DNA of 64,000 bases from Limnomonas spitsbergensis (Eukaryota; Chlorophyta; Chlorophyceae; Chlamydomonadales), in assembly GCA_037349105.1 (NCBI GenBank), contig JAYJMM010000116.1:3534001-3598000 (forward strand). The letters run 5' to 3'. Shown piece after piece: positions 41,001 to 53,100 of this stretch (positions are counted from its first letter, which is position 1; each line of letters starts with the position of its first letter). The notes under the pieces are model-generated. The model saw nothing but the letters and a program-made list of their open reading frames with translations. It was not told the origin of the DNA and did not search any database. Both the position numbers and the translations under genes were made by a program.

Positions 41001-44000
41001 AATGCCCGACACAATGTTGATCAAGGGCACCTACAGCGGGGAGCAGGAATATGCAGCGATGAAGGGCCACACATTTTGTTTAGGGTTTAGGGTTAAACCC
41101 ACAATGTTGATCAAGGGCACCTACAGTGGGGAGCAGGAACATGCAGCGATGAAGGGCCACACATTTTGTTTAGGGTTTAGGGTTTAACCCACAATGTTGA
41201 TCAAGGGCACCTACAGTGGGGAGCAGGAACATGCAGCGGTGAAGGGCCACACATTTTGTTCAGGGTTAAGATTAACCCTTAACCCACGATGTTGATATAG
41301 GGCACCTACAGTGTGGAGAAGGGGCATGTTGTGATTATTTTTCCGGATTCTAAGTTCTAACCGTACGAGGGGGGGACCCTTACCCGTTGGGACCCCATAT
41401 CGCGATTCCCCCCCCGTAGGCAGAAGCCAACACCTTTGGCGGGCCACCCCGCGGCCGCACCAGGCAGGCTCATATGGGGCTGAGCCTTGACAGGTCTACA
41501 GACAAAAGCCAAAGCAGCACAGTTGACTGCTGGCTGGGCATGGGCCCCCCAGACGTAGGCCACAAGTAGCTGATGTGTGCCTGATCTGAAGCTGAGCCAC
41601 ACAAAAGTGACACTGTATGAGGGTGCAGGGGCACAGCCGCGTGGTCGGTGCCTCGCTGGCAGGCCCTGGGGAACACTGAATCACTAGGCAGTACGGAACA
41701 GTCAAATTTCAGTTACGTCACCTCCGCCAGCTTGCCTTTCAAGCAGACACAGTGCCCGTTGGCATGTAGCTAGCCTGCTTGCCCACCAAGTCCCAACCAG
41801 GACAGAGTTCCTGCTGACATGTAACTAGCCTGCTTGCCCACCAAGTCCCAAACAGGGACAGAGTTCCTGCTGACATGTAGCTAGCCTGCTGGCCCACCAA
41901 GTCCCAAACAGGGACAGAGTTCCTGCTGACATGTAGCTAGCCTGCTTGCCCACCAAGTCCCAAACAGGGACAGAGTTCCTGCTGACATGTAGCTAGCCTG
42001 CTGGCCCACCAAGTCCCAACCAGGGACAGAGTTCCTGCTGACATGTAGCTAGCCTGCTTGCCCACCAAGTCCCAAACAGGGACAGAGTTCCTGCTGACAT
42101 GTAGCTAGCCTGCTTGCCCACCAAGTCCCAAACAGGGACAGAGTTCCTGCTGACATGTAGCTAGCCTGCTGGCCCACCAAGTCCCAACCAGGGACAGAGT
42201 TCCTGCTGACATGTAGCTAGCCTGCTTGCCCACCAAGTCCCAAACAGGGACAGAGTTCCTGCTGACATGTAGCTAGCCTGCTTGCCCATCAAGTCCCAAA
42301 CAGGGACAGAGTTCCTGCTGACATGTAGCTAGCCTGCTTGCCCACCAAGTCCCAAACAGGGACAGAGTTCCTGCTGACATGTAGCTAGCCTGCTGGCCCA
42401 CCAAGTCCCAACCAGGGACAGAGTTCCTGCTGACATGTAGCTAGCCTGCTTGCCCACCAAGTCCCAACCAGGGACAGAGTTCCTGCTGACATGTAGCTAG
42501 CCTGCTTGCCCACCAAGTCCCAAACAGGGACAGAGTTCCTGCTGACATGTAGCTAGCCTGCTGGCCCACCAAGTCCCAACCAGGGACAGAGTTCCTGCTG
42601 ACATGTAGCTAGCCTGCTTGCCCACCAAGTCCCAAACAGGGACAGAGTTCCTGCTGACATGTAGCTAGCCTGCTTGCCCATCAAGTCCCAAACAGGGACA
42701 GAGTTCCTGCTGACATGTAGCTAGCCTGCTTGCCCACCAAGTCCCAAACAGGGACAGAGTTCCTGCTGACATGTAGCTAGCCTGCTTGCCCACCAAGTCC
42801 CAAACAGGGACAGAGTTCCTGCTGACATGTAGCTAGCCTGCTTGCCCACCAAGTCCCAAACAGGGACAGAGTTCCTGCTGACATGTAGCTAGCCTGCTTG
42901 CCCACCAAGTCCCAAACAGGGACAGAGTTCCTGCTGACATGTAGCTAGCCTGCTGGCCCACCAAGTCCCAAACAGGGACAGAGTTCCTGCTGACATGTAG
43001 CTAGCCTGCTTGCCCACCAAGTCCCAAACAGGGACAGAGTTCCTGCTGACATGTAGCTAGCCTGCTTGCCCACCAAGTCCCAAACAGGGACAGAGTTCCT
43101 GCTGACATGTAGCTAGCCTGCTGGCCCACCAAGTCCCAACCAGGGACAGAGTTCCTGCTGACATGTAGCTAGCCTGCTGGCCCACCAAGTCCCAACCAGG
43201 GACAGAGTTCCTGCTGACATGTAGCTAGCCTGCTTGCCCACCAAGTCCCAAACAGGGACAGAGTTCCTGCTGACATGTAGCTAGCCTGCTGGCCCACCAA
43301 GTCCCAACCAGGGACAGAGTTCCTGCTGACATGTAGCTAGCCTGCTGGCCCACCAAGTCCCAAACAGGGACAGAGTTCCTGCTGACATGTAGCTAGCCTG
43401 CTGGCCCACCAAGTCCCAACCAGGGACAGAGTTCCTGCTGACATGTAGCTAGCCTGCTTGCCCACCAAGTCCCAAACAGGGACAGAGTTCCTGCTGACAT
43501 GTAGCTGGCCTGCTGGCCCATCAATCCCAAACAGGGACAGAGTTCCTGCTGACATGTAGCTAGCCTGCTGGCCCACCAAGTCCCAAACAGGGACAGAGTT
43601 CCTGCTGACATGTAGCTAGCCTGCTGGCCCATCAATCCCAAACAGGGACAGAGTTCCTGCTGACATGTAGCTAGCCTGCTTGCCCACCAAGTCCCAACCA
43701 GGGACAGAGTTCCTGCTGACATGTAGCTAGCCTGCTTACTCATTAAGTCCCAACCAGGGACAGAGTTCCTGCTGGCATGTAGCTGGCCCACTAGCGCCCC
43801 ATCCCTGAGGGCTGCCACCGGCCAGCCCTCAGCAATTAAAATCAAAGAGTCCGGCTGCCGCAGTCCCTCCACTGCCCTGCCCCGCCCCGCCCCTACCTGC
43901 CCTGCCCTGCCCCTACATCGCGTGCAATGCCCGCGGACGCCGAACGCCCCCCAGCCTGCTCCTACCTTGAGCGCGATGCCCGTGGCCACCGCCGCCAAGA

Positions 44001-47000
44001 TGTTGTACACATTGTGCTTGCCAAGCAGCGGCGAGATGATCTGCAGTTTCCCCAGCGGGGTGCGCACGATCACTTCGCTCTCCCAAATCGTGAAGCGGGC
44101 AGACTCGGCGACGACATCCGCTTCGGCGTTGTCGATGGCGTACGTGACCGTCGGCATGCTGCCCGTGCGCTCGAGGAACAGTTGCGCGTTAGGGTCGTCC
44201 AGGTTGATCACGGCGGCCTGCGGTTACGGGGCAGACGGAGTTAGGGAGAGGGCGGTGAATCACGCCGGTGATCAGAGATCCTGATGCACAGTCCATCTTC
44301 TGGTAGCTTGGTACGACGCCCTAGGGAGAGGGCGGATGCAGGGCAGCGATTGCGGCCCAAACCACTCACCTGCCACACTTTTTAGGTTTGCGTGCAAACC
44401 TCTCCTTCATTGAATACTCTACAGAACTGTAGATTTTTATACTCTACACGACTGTAAATTAGTAATCCATGCCCTCTGACAGGCATGCCACCTTGGCAGG
44501 CAAGCAATGATTTTTTTTCTGCCATTTATAATATCAGCATGTTCTCGCCACCTGCAAGCAGACAGCAAGAACATGCTGAGAAAATAAACTCCCATCGCAA
44601 AGGCAACTGGTATGTACCCAACCTCAGAGCTTCCTTATATTTGACCACACTGGTTCAAAAATAATAGTAACTACCGGTATGTCGTGAGCTCAACGACTCG
44701 CCTCCACGCTGTCATTCAGCATTCATCAACATTTCGAGAGTCCAAATCAGACCCCCCCCCTGCCAGACATGCCCCCCAGCGCACACAAAGCTGTCGATCA
44801 CCTGCGCAGTGTCATCTATCAACATTTCAAAGACCATCAGCTGCGCCTCCAGCACAAGCTCCACGTCCCCGCCGAACAGCTCGTGTTCCGCACCCACGCC
44901 AGTGAAGTTCGTGTGCACCGCCACGCCAAGCTCCACGAACGACATGCTTTCCGACGCCAGGTTGACATCCTGGAGCTCCACCACGGCGCAGGTCGCACCG
45001 CGGTCGCGCATCCCCGCGAGGAGCTTCTGCGTTTCCATGCCGGTGGAGGGAGTAGCCGAGGCTCCAACCAGGGACCCATAGCGCTCTGCAGGCAGGGAAC
45101 GGCGGGAGGGGGTGCGTGTGCGTGTGTGCGTGGGGTGCGTGTGTGGGCGTGAGCGTGGGTGACTGTGTGTGTGTGTGCGTGGGGTGCGTGTGCGTGGGGG
45201 CGGGCGGGGGTGATCACATTTGAGTCAGCAGTGATGAGCTCGCAAGCTGGGAAGGCGGATGCAAACCAACTAGCTGAGTGAAAAGGATCATTAGCTCTGA
45301 TCAGCAGCCCATGGGCCTCGTGTTTGGACCCACGGTTATCAACAGGGGAATCGTGATGGACACTACCCACTGGCGTTTCCCAGGGTGATTGAGCTACAAT
45401 TTAGCTACATCATGGATTCTTGCCAGGGGGGCCTAGTGCAGCGAGCCCTGAGGCTCGGTCTAGCTGGCCTGGATTAGGTCCCAATCAGCCCAAGGTGGCT
45501 GTCCAGCAACCTGCCAAAGGTGGTCTGATGCGCGCTCGAGTAATGAAATCTGATCGCAAACTGCCGTGGCATGATTCGCGGTGAGGGTCATGAAAAGAGG
45601 CCCTTCTCCGCAAACTCAGGGCCTTGTGGACACCACCTTGACCGCTCAACATGCCTAGGCAGTTTAAAATCACTGCGACGCATCATGCACGGTTAGGTGA
45701 GGCGCTGTGCGCACCTCCGGACCTCTGCACATAGTCCAGCAGCATGCCTGCCAGCCATTGGCCACCCCGTGTCCCGCTCCCTGCCGGTAACTGACTTATG
45801 ACACCCTGCCCCATCAGGAGACCCTGTTTCACTTTTAAGGGACAATGCTCCCAGCCTCAAAGACTTGATTCCCGCATGGCAGGACAGGTCAGGCCTTAAA
45901 CACTGCACCCCACCCAAAGGAGCCCCGTACGCCTACATCGCACGTGCGACGCTCCTTCCGCCCGCTTTCCAGGTGCTGCGACAATTCAGGGTCTTGGGCT
46001 CAACTCCCAAAGCCTACCTGCTCCCTGCTCACGCTCTTCAGGCAATAAAGACTTGTCACCTTGTGACTCAGCTACACTTCAGCTACATTCCAGCTACTTT
46101 CCGGCCTCCGGCCAGAGACCCCACACGTGCCCAGCCATGCTGCTTGGGCCAGTGTCTGGAGGCTGGTCAAACTTTGCCCCCAATCAGGCCTTCGTTGGCC
46201 CCGAGCGGCACCCAAAAGGTCGACTAGTGGCCGAATGCATAAAAAACATTGTCATGCGAGCCGCCAGGCCTTACCTGGATGATAAGGTGTGATGCGGAAG
46301 GGCGCGCTGCTCTCCTGCTCCTCCGCGGGGTCATCTATTGGGGGCACCCACATGTCTCCATCCACGTCCATCAGCTCCCCCGAAAGAGAGTATCCAATGC
46401 TATTGATGGTGCCTGCGTGCGGTACCAGGCAGCAGGTGCAGAAGCATAGGGAGGCGGTCGAGGAAACGGCAGGCGGGACATGGGCATGGCCCAACTGAGG
46501 AGATCGCTTTGAGGTACAGCAGGCGACAAGGACCGGGGATCACTCATTTAGAGATACTTGAGGATCTACAGCAGCTTCCGTGACACCAGGGCCAATATCC
46601 TGGCAGAGTGGGCCTAATTTTGTGGTTTATGGGCCAAGCATCATGTTGTCTGGACCACGCATCATGTTAGGGACCCCAATGTTAATGGGCCAAGCATCAG
46701 GTTAAAGACCCCAATGTTAATGAGCCAAGCATCATGTTAAAGACCCCAATGTTAATGGGCCAAGCATCATGTTAGGGACCCCAATGTTAATGGGCCAAGC
46801 ATCATGTTAAAGACCCCAATGTTAATGAGCCAAGCATCATGTTAAAGACCCCAATGTTAATGGGCCAAGCATCATGTTAGGGACCCCAATGTTATTGGGC
46901 CAAGCATCATGTTAAAGACCCCAATGTTAATGGGCCAAGCATCATGTTAAAGACCCCAATGTTAATGGGCCAAGCATCATGTTAAAGACCCCAATGTTAA

Positions 47001-49700
47001 TGGGCCAAGCATCATGTTAAAGACCCCAATGTTAATGAGCCAAGCATCATGTTAAAGACCCCAATGTTAATGGGCCAAGCATCATGTTAAAGACCCCAAT
47101 GTTAATGGGCCAAGCATCATGTTAAAGACCCCAATGTTAATGGGCCAAGCATCATGTTAAAGACCCCAATGTTAATGGGCCAAGCATCAGGTTAAAGACC
47201 CCAATGTTAATGGGCCAAGCATCATGTTAAAGACCCCAATGTTAATGGGCCAAGCATCATGTTAAAGACCCCAATGTTAATGGGCCAAGCATCATGTTAA
47301 AGACCCCAATGTTAATGGGCCAAGCATCATGTTAAAGACCCCAATGTTAATGGGCCAAGCATCATGTCAGAGACCCCCAGGCCCAGAATTCTCAAGCTGC
47401 CCCTGGAAAAAAAACCTTCAGCTGCCTCCCCCTGGAAACAACCTTCAGCTGCCCCCCCTCTCCCTCCCGGAAACATTCAGCTCCTGCCGGACATCATCCC
47501 ACATGCCCTTAGGTACCTGTGATCTGCTCCATGGCCTCCAAGATGCCACAGATGAGCCATGCGACCGTCGTCTTGCCGTGGCTGCCGACCACTCCAACAA
47601 CCATCATATCACGTGATGGGGCGTCTGCACAGGTAGGCATACCGTTCATAGAGCTTCAGACAGCACAAGCATGGTTGCATAAGCGATGATGCAAGGCAAG
47701 CCCTGACTCACAAGCACACAGTCAGCACAGATGCCTCGTTTAACGGGATGGGGATTGCTGACGCCCCCCAAATTAAGCTTGGCCCATTACTTGCGGCTCC
47801 TCATCAGCCGCCCTTCCTGCTCGGGCCACAAGCCCCGGGTCGGGCTTCGTGCATCAATTGCAAATGCTCAAGTCATGCTCGGTGCAAATTAGCTCAGAAC
47901 AGAAAGTGATTCCTTGTCTGCATGAGTGGCCTGTCAGCCTATATCACCCCCCCTCCTTCCCTTCCTTTTCTCCTCACCGCCCACCCCCTCCACTAACCCT
48001 TTACTGCTCTTCCCCCCCAATCCTCACTCCCTCCGCTCCTTTTGTCTCTTGCAGCCACTGTCCTCCACCCCCCCCTTCCCCTTCCTCCTGTCCTCCCCTG
48101 CCTTCAGCACCTCCCTCCCCTCCACCCCTCTTATCCCCTCCACTCTCCACCCCCCTCTCTCCCCTCCTCTCACCAAAGAAAGCAATTGCTAATCTGTGGG
48201 AGACATCCGCCACATTAAGCACATAGTGATGCGGCACATCCTTCAAAAACTCCTCGTCATCATCCAGCCCGACTTCTGCAGCCCGTGGCAGTAGCAGCGC
48301 AGCGGCGCCGTTTTCCAGCGCGGTTTCTATCAGTTCTGCTGCAAACTCGGGTTCATAGCAGGTGCAGATGTACATGTCGCCCGGGATGACCTTCAGCACG
48401 TCAGAGCATGCAACACGTCAAAGCATGCAGCACGTCAAAGCATGCAAAATCAGGGTTGGTGTTCAATCCGATCATGTGAGCAAAGACCATGGCTCATGCA
48501 TGGAGCAAGTGCTCCTTTGGACATGGGCGGAAGAGAGGACGCGAATATTGCATGGATCCTCTACCAAATGATACTGGTACACCCAGTTTGTCCGGGTCAA
48601 GAACACTGCACATGCATGGAGTCAGTGTAAGTTTTGCACAGGTGCTGACAAATGGGTGCACAATTTGCATGTTTCGGCGTTCAAAATGATGCCTAAACCC
48701 ACTTTTTCAGGATCTGACTGGAGGCCGTATACCCTGGCGTCAGGATAGTCTGCGAGGAGGACAGGGATGACTTGGCATGGAGGCAAGCATGCAGGGCCGC
48801 GAAAGAGCAAAATAGCACTTCAGCATTTCAATTGAACATTTATTGGTACAGTGCACATTCTACGATTGGGCATGGCATCATCATGCATGATGTATCACCA
48901 CCACCCCGCCCAGCAGTTTCGACTTTGAGTGGGCCACTGGTGCCTCCTTGTCCACCAGCCGTGAGTCCAGCTGGCTCACCGTGCTCCATGATCTCCGCAG
49001 CGTCTATGTAAGCTGCTTTTCCGAAGAGATCCGATAGGTAGTACCCGCGCTCCTCTGGGTCTTGGAAGCTGGAGGAGCTGGAGGCTGCCTCCTGAGCCAT
49101 GCGGAGTCGCTCCTGGCGCGCCTCCTCTTCATCATCATCTTCGCCATACCCAAGATCATCTGCAGGCAAAGGTGCATAAATCCAGGTCTGACACATGGAC
49201 TGCGTAGTCTGGATCAACCTGTTCAGGAATCCAGGAGGATTCTGACCCTGGTGTCCACCATGGGGTCAACATCAGGCACTCGAGGGTGATCCGCAGGTGT
49301 GACCCATGCAGAGCTGAGGAAACGTCAGACCTTGAATTCCAGCTAGCATCTCCTCGGTTGGCTCCGCTTCGTAATCGAAATCATCCTCCCCCTCATTGCC
49401 AGTGCCACTCGCAGCTCGATCAGGAGAGTCGTCTTCGCCCTCCTCCTGGAACTCATCCATCTCCCCCTCATCCCCCTCCAAGAACTCGTCGCCAGGGTTG
49501 AATTGCGCATCGTCATCATTCTCAGGCGGTGCTGGCTTTTCGCCTGATCCGCGTTTTGCAAGTGCAATGACATCAGGCAGTCGGCGCCTGTCCATTCTTT
49601 GCAACAGAACCCTCGGCAGGCGGCATCGCGATGCAAGTGATGGGCATGCAATTGGTTTTGGTCCAGACAGGCGAGGCAAAGTCCGCGACAGCCCAATCAT
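38068..49700 (-). CDS. murE: Plastid MurE-like protein (UDP-MurNAc-tripeptide synthetase family)
   Basis: Thirteen exons with consistent phases give 790 residues: 49700-49304, 49159-48980, 48770-48703, 48390-48174, 47624-47517, 46412-46275, 45085-44802, 44217-43966, 41030-40828, 40385-40283, 39843-39710, 39155-39023 and 38223-38068. The N-terminus (MIGLSRTLPRLSGPKPIA) suits a plastid transit peptide and is followed by an acidic region as in plant MurE. Mur ligase landmarks: PGDMYICT (domain 1), ATP loop GSHGKTT at about 301-307, NLDDPNAQ, LLGKHNVYNILAAVA, VIPGRCEVV, MTNDNPRREDP (the DNPR motif) and PGDVVVIAGRGHCDF. Two central-domain features look degenerate: the carbamylated-lysine region reads EAQLMVF where family members have an A-K pair, and the usual Asn-Leu-Thr-x-Asp-His stretch reads NFTGVG. 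Plant MurE homologues work with the plastid RNA polymerase (PAP11), so a non-ligase role is plausible. Confidence 0.88.
38268..38540. repeat. Dispersed SINE-like repeat, copy 1
   Basis: Shares several blocks with 60975-61150: GATCGAA(T/C)CCGC, then after about 100 bases ATGGCATGG(C/T)TGCACCATGG, GAGCTT(G/A)(C/G)TCAT and CCCCTACCAGCCCCA. GGATCGAATCC resembles a tRNA-type B box, suggesting a tRNA-derived SINE. It lies in the last MurE intron. Confidence 0.45.
41011..41310 (-). repeat. 90-bp tandem repeat duplicating a MurE splice acceptor
   Basis: Units start at 41011, 41101 and 41191 (90 bp apart) with a decayed one at about 41286. Each holds, on the minus strand, CTGTAG followed by GTGCCCTTGATCAACATTGT, the acceptor and first 20 bases of the exon 41030-40828. 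Units also contain TTTAGGGTTTAGGG. Use of the upstream decoys would hit a stop within a few codons. Confidence 0.85.
41752..43795. repeat. 56-bp intronic minisatellite, about 36 copies
   Basis: The unit TAGCTAGCCTGCTTGCCCAC plus 36 more bases ending GACATG repeats head to tail in the intron between MurE exons 44217-43966 and 41030-40828. Units vary mainly at two sites: GCTTGCCC or GCTGGCCC, and CCAAACAGG or CCAACCAGG. The pair states are not random: blocks of G/C, T/A, T/A recur. The open frames through it are repeat artefacts. Confidence 0.95.
45111..45205. repeat. GT-rich microsatellite in a MurE intron
   Basis: Interrupted (GT)n and GTGCGTGG motifs just upstream (minus-strand sense) of the acceptor of the exon starting at 45085. 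Confidence 0.8.
46631..47370. repeat. 35-bp intronic minisatellite, about 21 copies
   Basis: Unit GGGCCAAGCATCATGTTAAA then GACCCCAATGTTAAT. It fills the MurE intron between exons 47624-47517 and 46412-46275. Variants include GTTAGGGACC and TTAATGAGCC, recurring in the left part of the array, while the right part is nearly homogeneous. Confidence 0.95.
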
Positions 49701-50143
49701 TGGACTACTTCTGTGCCGCCAGCCCAAAGAGCAGATTGTTTGATGCGAGATACGCCCGTCTATGTCCGCAGATGACAGGAGCCTCTGGAAGAAGCCGTCA
49801 ACTAGACCGGAAACAAGAATTTGATGAAGAACGTGGAATTCAGGAGAATACGGCGTGGGGGGTGCCTGACAGCCTGACGTACACCTACCGGTTGATCAGG
49901 GGCAAAACCTTGGTCCCATAATAGGGCGTATCGGGCGTATCGGGCGTATGGGTTTCGGGTATGTACTGCTCCAGCGCACTCACAAACTCTGATCACACAC
50001 CGATTGCTGCTGCAGCGTCATTATAATACCTAGACATTCTCAATATATCATTGGATATGCATGCAAAGATGCCTGAGCCTTCTCACAAATAATTACCAGT
50101 TGACACATTCAACTTGACTTGGAGTCGCACATAATCCGAGACA
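49701..50143. promoter_or_regulatory. Shared upstream region of two divergent genes
   Basis: 443 bp separate the start codons of MurE (minus) and of the kinase-repeat gene (plus), so both promoters and 5' untranslated regions must lie here. A short direct repeat, three copies of CGGGCGTAT, sits at about 49924-49952. No TATA box could be assigned with confidence. Confidence 0.5.
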
Positions 50144-53100
50144 ATGGCTCCTAAAGCCTCTGCGAGGGTGGTGGCGAAGGTGGTCCAGACGTCGGCTTTG
50201 GACGCTACATTTCCTCTCTGGGCTGATTTCCCAGTCGACGAGCCCAAAGAAGGAAAATCCAAAGCCGACAAGGAGGCTGCCTTGGGTGCGTCCTCCCCTA
50301 CCTCTTCCTTCATAACGTGGCATCCTTAGGACGAAGCATCAGGAAGGCGCTTAAATTGAAGTGGGGATGCACCCTCATGCAAATTTGCAATGGGACCCAG
50401 ATTTCATGCATGCTTCCATGGTCGCAGAAAAATTCGAGGATGCATTCGGAACTCAGCTGCCGTCTGCTGCGGAGGCCTTCCTTGACACATGGAAGCGGCC
50501 AGAGGAGCTGGTCCTCAACCAGCCAGATATCCCCATGCTGCGAGTCAAGCCATCAAGCACGCCCACCGAAACCACCAAAGGTGTGCGCACGCCATGCGCC
50601 CCGATTCAGTGAATGGATCAATGTCCTACATGTGGCCAGCTGTGAGGCCAGCCGAAACCACGCCGCCCGCCATGAGGAGCCCAGCATTGTGTCTACTCAG
50701 GCCATGCAGAAAGCACGTATCAATGTTGGGGACCATCCGTCATGACAACCCAGCCCCCAGCCTCTGGGGCAGCAATGATTAACATATCCGTCAGGTCTGA
50801 TAGCGGTGGGGTTCAAAATCCCAATGCTGCCAGACTGCATGGTAGCGAGGCATCAGATGAGGTTCCCTGGCTCAGCATCTGTCGGCCGATGTGACCCTTT
50901 CCATGCCTGCCCTCTGCGCCGGAGCCATCGTCACCAGGCCGCCCCACAGCCGCCAGAGGTCGGATTAGGACTAAAACTGCACCGGCCAGCGGCCAGTGGC
51001 ACAAGCAGTAGCATGGGTGGCCACACCTGGGTCCTCCGGCTGGATTGTAGCTGACATGCAGCTGAGTCGCGCAAAGATAAGCACTGCCTACACCCATGAC
51101 TTACACCTGGGTGCTCCTGCCCGATTTTAGCTGACATGTAGCTGAGTCACGCAAAGATAAACCCGCCTACTCCTCTGCCTCACACCTCTCATGCCTCTGC
51201 CTATGCAGCCGCCAAGGGGAGCCCTGCATCCTTCAGCAGGGACCACGAGGGGAGGCTGTTCCCGGGCCACAAGTCATTTGAGTGGCTCAAGTCGGTGTTT
51301 GATGCCGTCATTTCGGCTCAGAAGCGTCTGCCCCCCACCACGTACCTTTGGGAGCTCATCTACCCCAAAGACCCCAAGGAGGGTACCACGACCAGGAGCC
51401 CCAATGGCAAATACCGGGTCAAGCTCTTTATCATGGTGGGTGCGCCATGTTGGCGGCGCGGATGTGACTCCGGTCTACCCCGAACGGCGCTGTTCCTTTC
51501 ATCCGCACACCCTGAGTGTGGCGAAGATTTCTTCCTTTCCTTCTGGTGGCTGTGCCGATGAGATGCCTCACACAGTCACACATTGTCGAGTTGTGCCCTC
51601 CTGAGGCACAGGTTTTCCCCAGGCCCCCTCAAACTTCCGCGACTGCATCACACGGCCTGAGCCAGGCTGGCAGGATCTAGGTCAGATCCAGCAGGATCTA
51701 AATACAGTTCTGCTCTGATTTGCCTGTCCTTGCTTATCCCCCAGGGTGAGTGGCGGGCGGTCACAGTGGATGACCGGCTCCCGGTGGACCTGTTTGGCCA
51801 GTTCCTGGTGGTGGGCGTGCGACCACTGCAGCTCTGGCCCATGATTCTCTGCAAGGCCGTGCTCAAGGTTATGGCGGCGCAGCGCGTGCTCGGCCTCAAC
51901 CTGCCCCATCAGGTGAATTGTGCTGTAGGGGGGAGGAGCAGTCCAGCAGAGCATCAGGATTAATGCATGGGACATCAGGTGCCTGCAAACTGGTCTGAGC
52001 ACTATATAAACTAGGATACTGGTGGTACAGAAAAAATAGTGCCCTGCCCCGGGCAAGCTACCAGCACAGAACCACACAGTGATGGAGCTCTGGATTCTGA
52101 AGACCCCAAGGATTACTCTGACAGGTCAGTGCTCCCCACAGGGCGTAGCCCGCATGTGCCGCCTGCACCTAAGATTGCCTCCTCTCGCCCTGACCTGACC
52201 TGACCTGACCTGACCTGACCTGACCTGACTTGACCTGACCTATCTTTGTCTCGTACCCTGTGTGCCGCTGCAGGTCGCCGCGTTCCGCCTGCTGACTGGG
52301 TGGCCCCAGGAGGATCTGGTGGATCCCTTGTGTGGAACGCAGCTTCTAGGCGGCTTCCTGTTCGACAGGCTGGAGGACGTCGTGGCCGGGAATATCAACC
52401 GACCCCTGGAGCGCAGCAGTATCGGGACCGCTTGCCTGATCACGCGTGCGCTGCCTGAAAGGCCGCCTCCACGCATCATCGTTCTGGTGGGACCCAGCGG
52501 CGTCGGCCGTAGCGGGGTGCTCGCCAGGCTGGCGGCTGTGCACCCTGGCAAGTTTGGGATCGTCGTGGGCCACACAACCAGGCAGCCTCATGAGCATGAG
52601 GTGCGTGAGATGGGAACGGCTTGGATGTTGCTTTGGACCTAAGCTGGGCTGTGCCCTTGATTTGCACACGCCCCTCTTGGGATGTGATTGTATTTTCTTT
52701 CTTTGAGGTGCATGAGTATTGACATAGTCTGTGTTCCTTGCTTGCTGCTGCCGCTGTTTACTTCCTGCTGTAGGCATCTCTGGTGTACCACCTGCTGCCC
52801 CCTCCCTCCGTATCCACTTGCCATGCTTAACCTCTCCCTGCTGCCTGTATCTCGCCTTACAAGTCAAGCAATCAATCTCCTGGATGAGAGAACCGATGGT
52901 GCCCCCCTAAACCCTCAACCCTCGTGGCCCTGTGCCTCCCCCAGGTCCATGGCAGAGACTACTTCTTCACAGACAAGCAAGCCTTCCGCGCTGAAGTGGA
53001 GGCCAATATGCTGCTACAGCATGCATGTGTCTCAGGCATCTCCGACACCTACATGTACGGCACGCGGCTGGCCGCAGTGCGTGAGGTGGCAGCCACCGGC

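Noticed and set aside
43393..43960. Extension of the MurE ORF through the minisatellite (repeated ASYMSAGTLSL peptides)
   Set aside because: A good donor (CTCAAG then GTAGG) ends the exon at 43966 and the next exon joins in phase. The repeat reading is intron readthrough.
47940..48170. Proline-rich plus-strand ORFs over the C-rich stretch
   Set aside because: The stretch is the G-rich start of a MurE intron read on the wrong strand.
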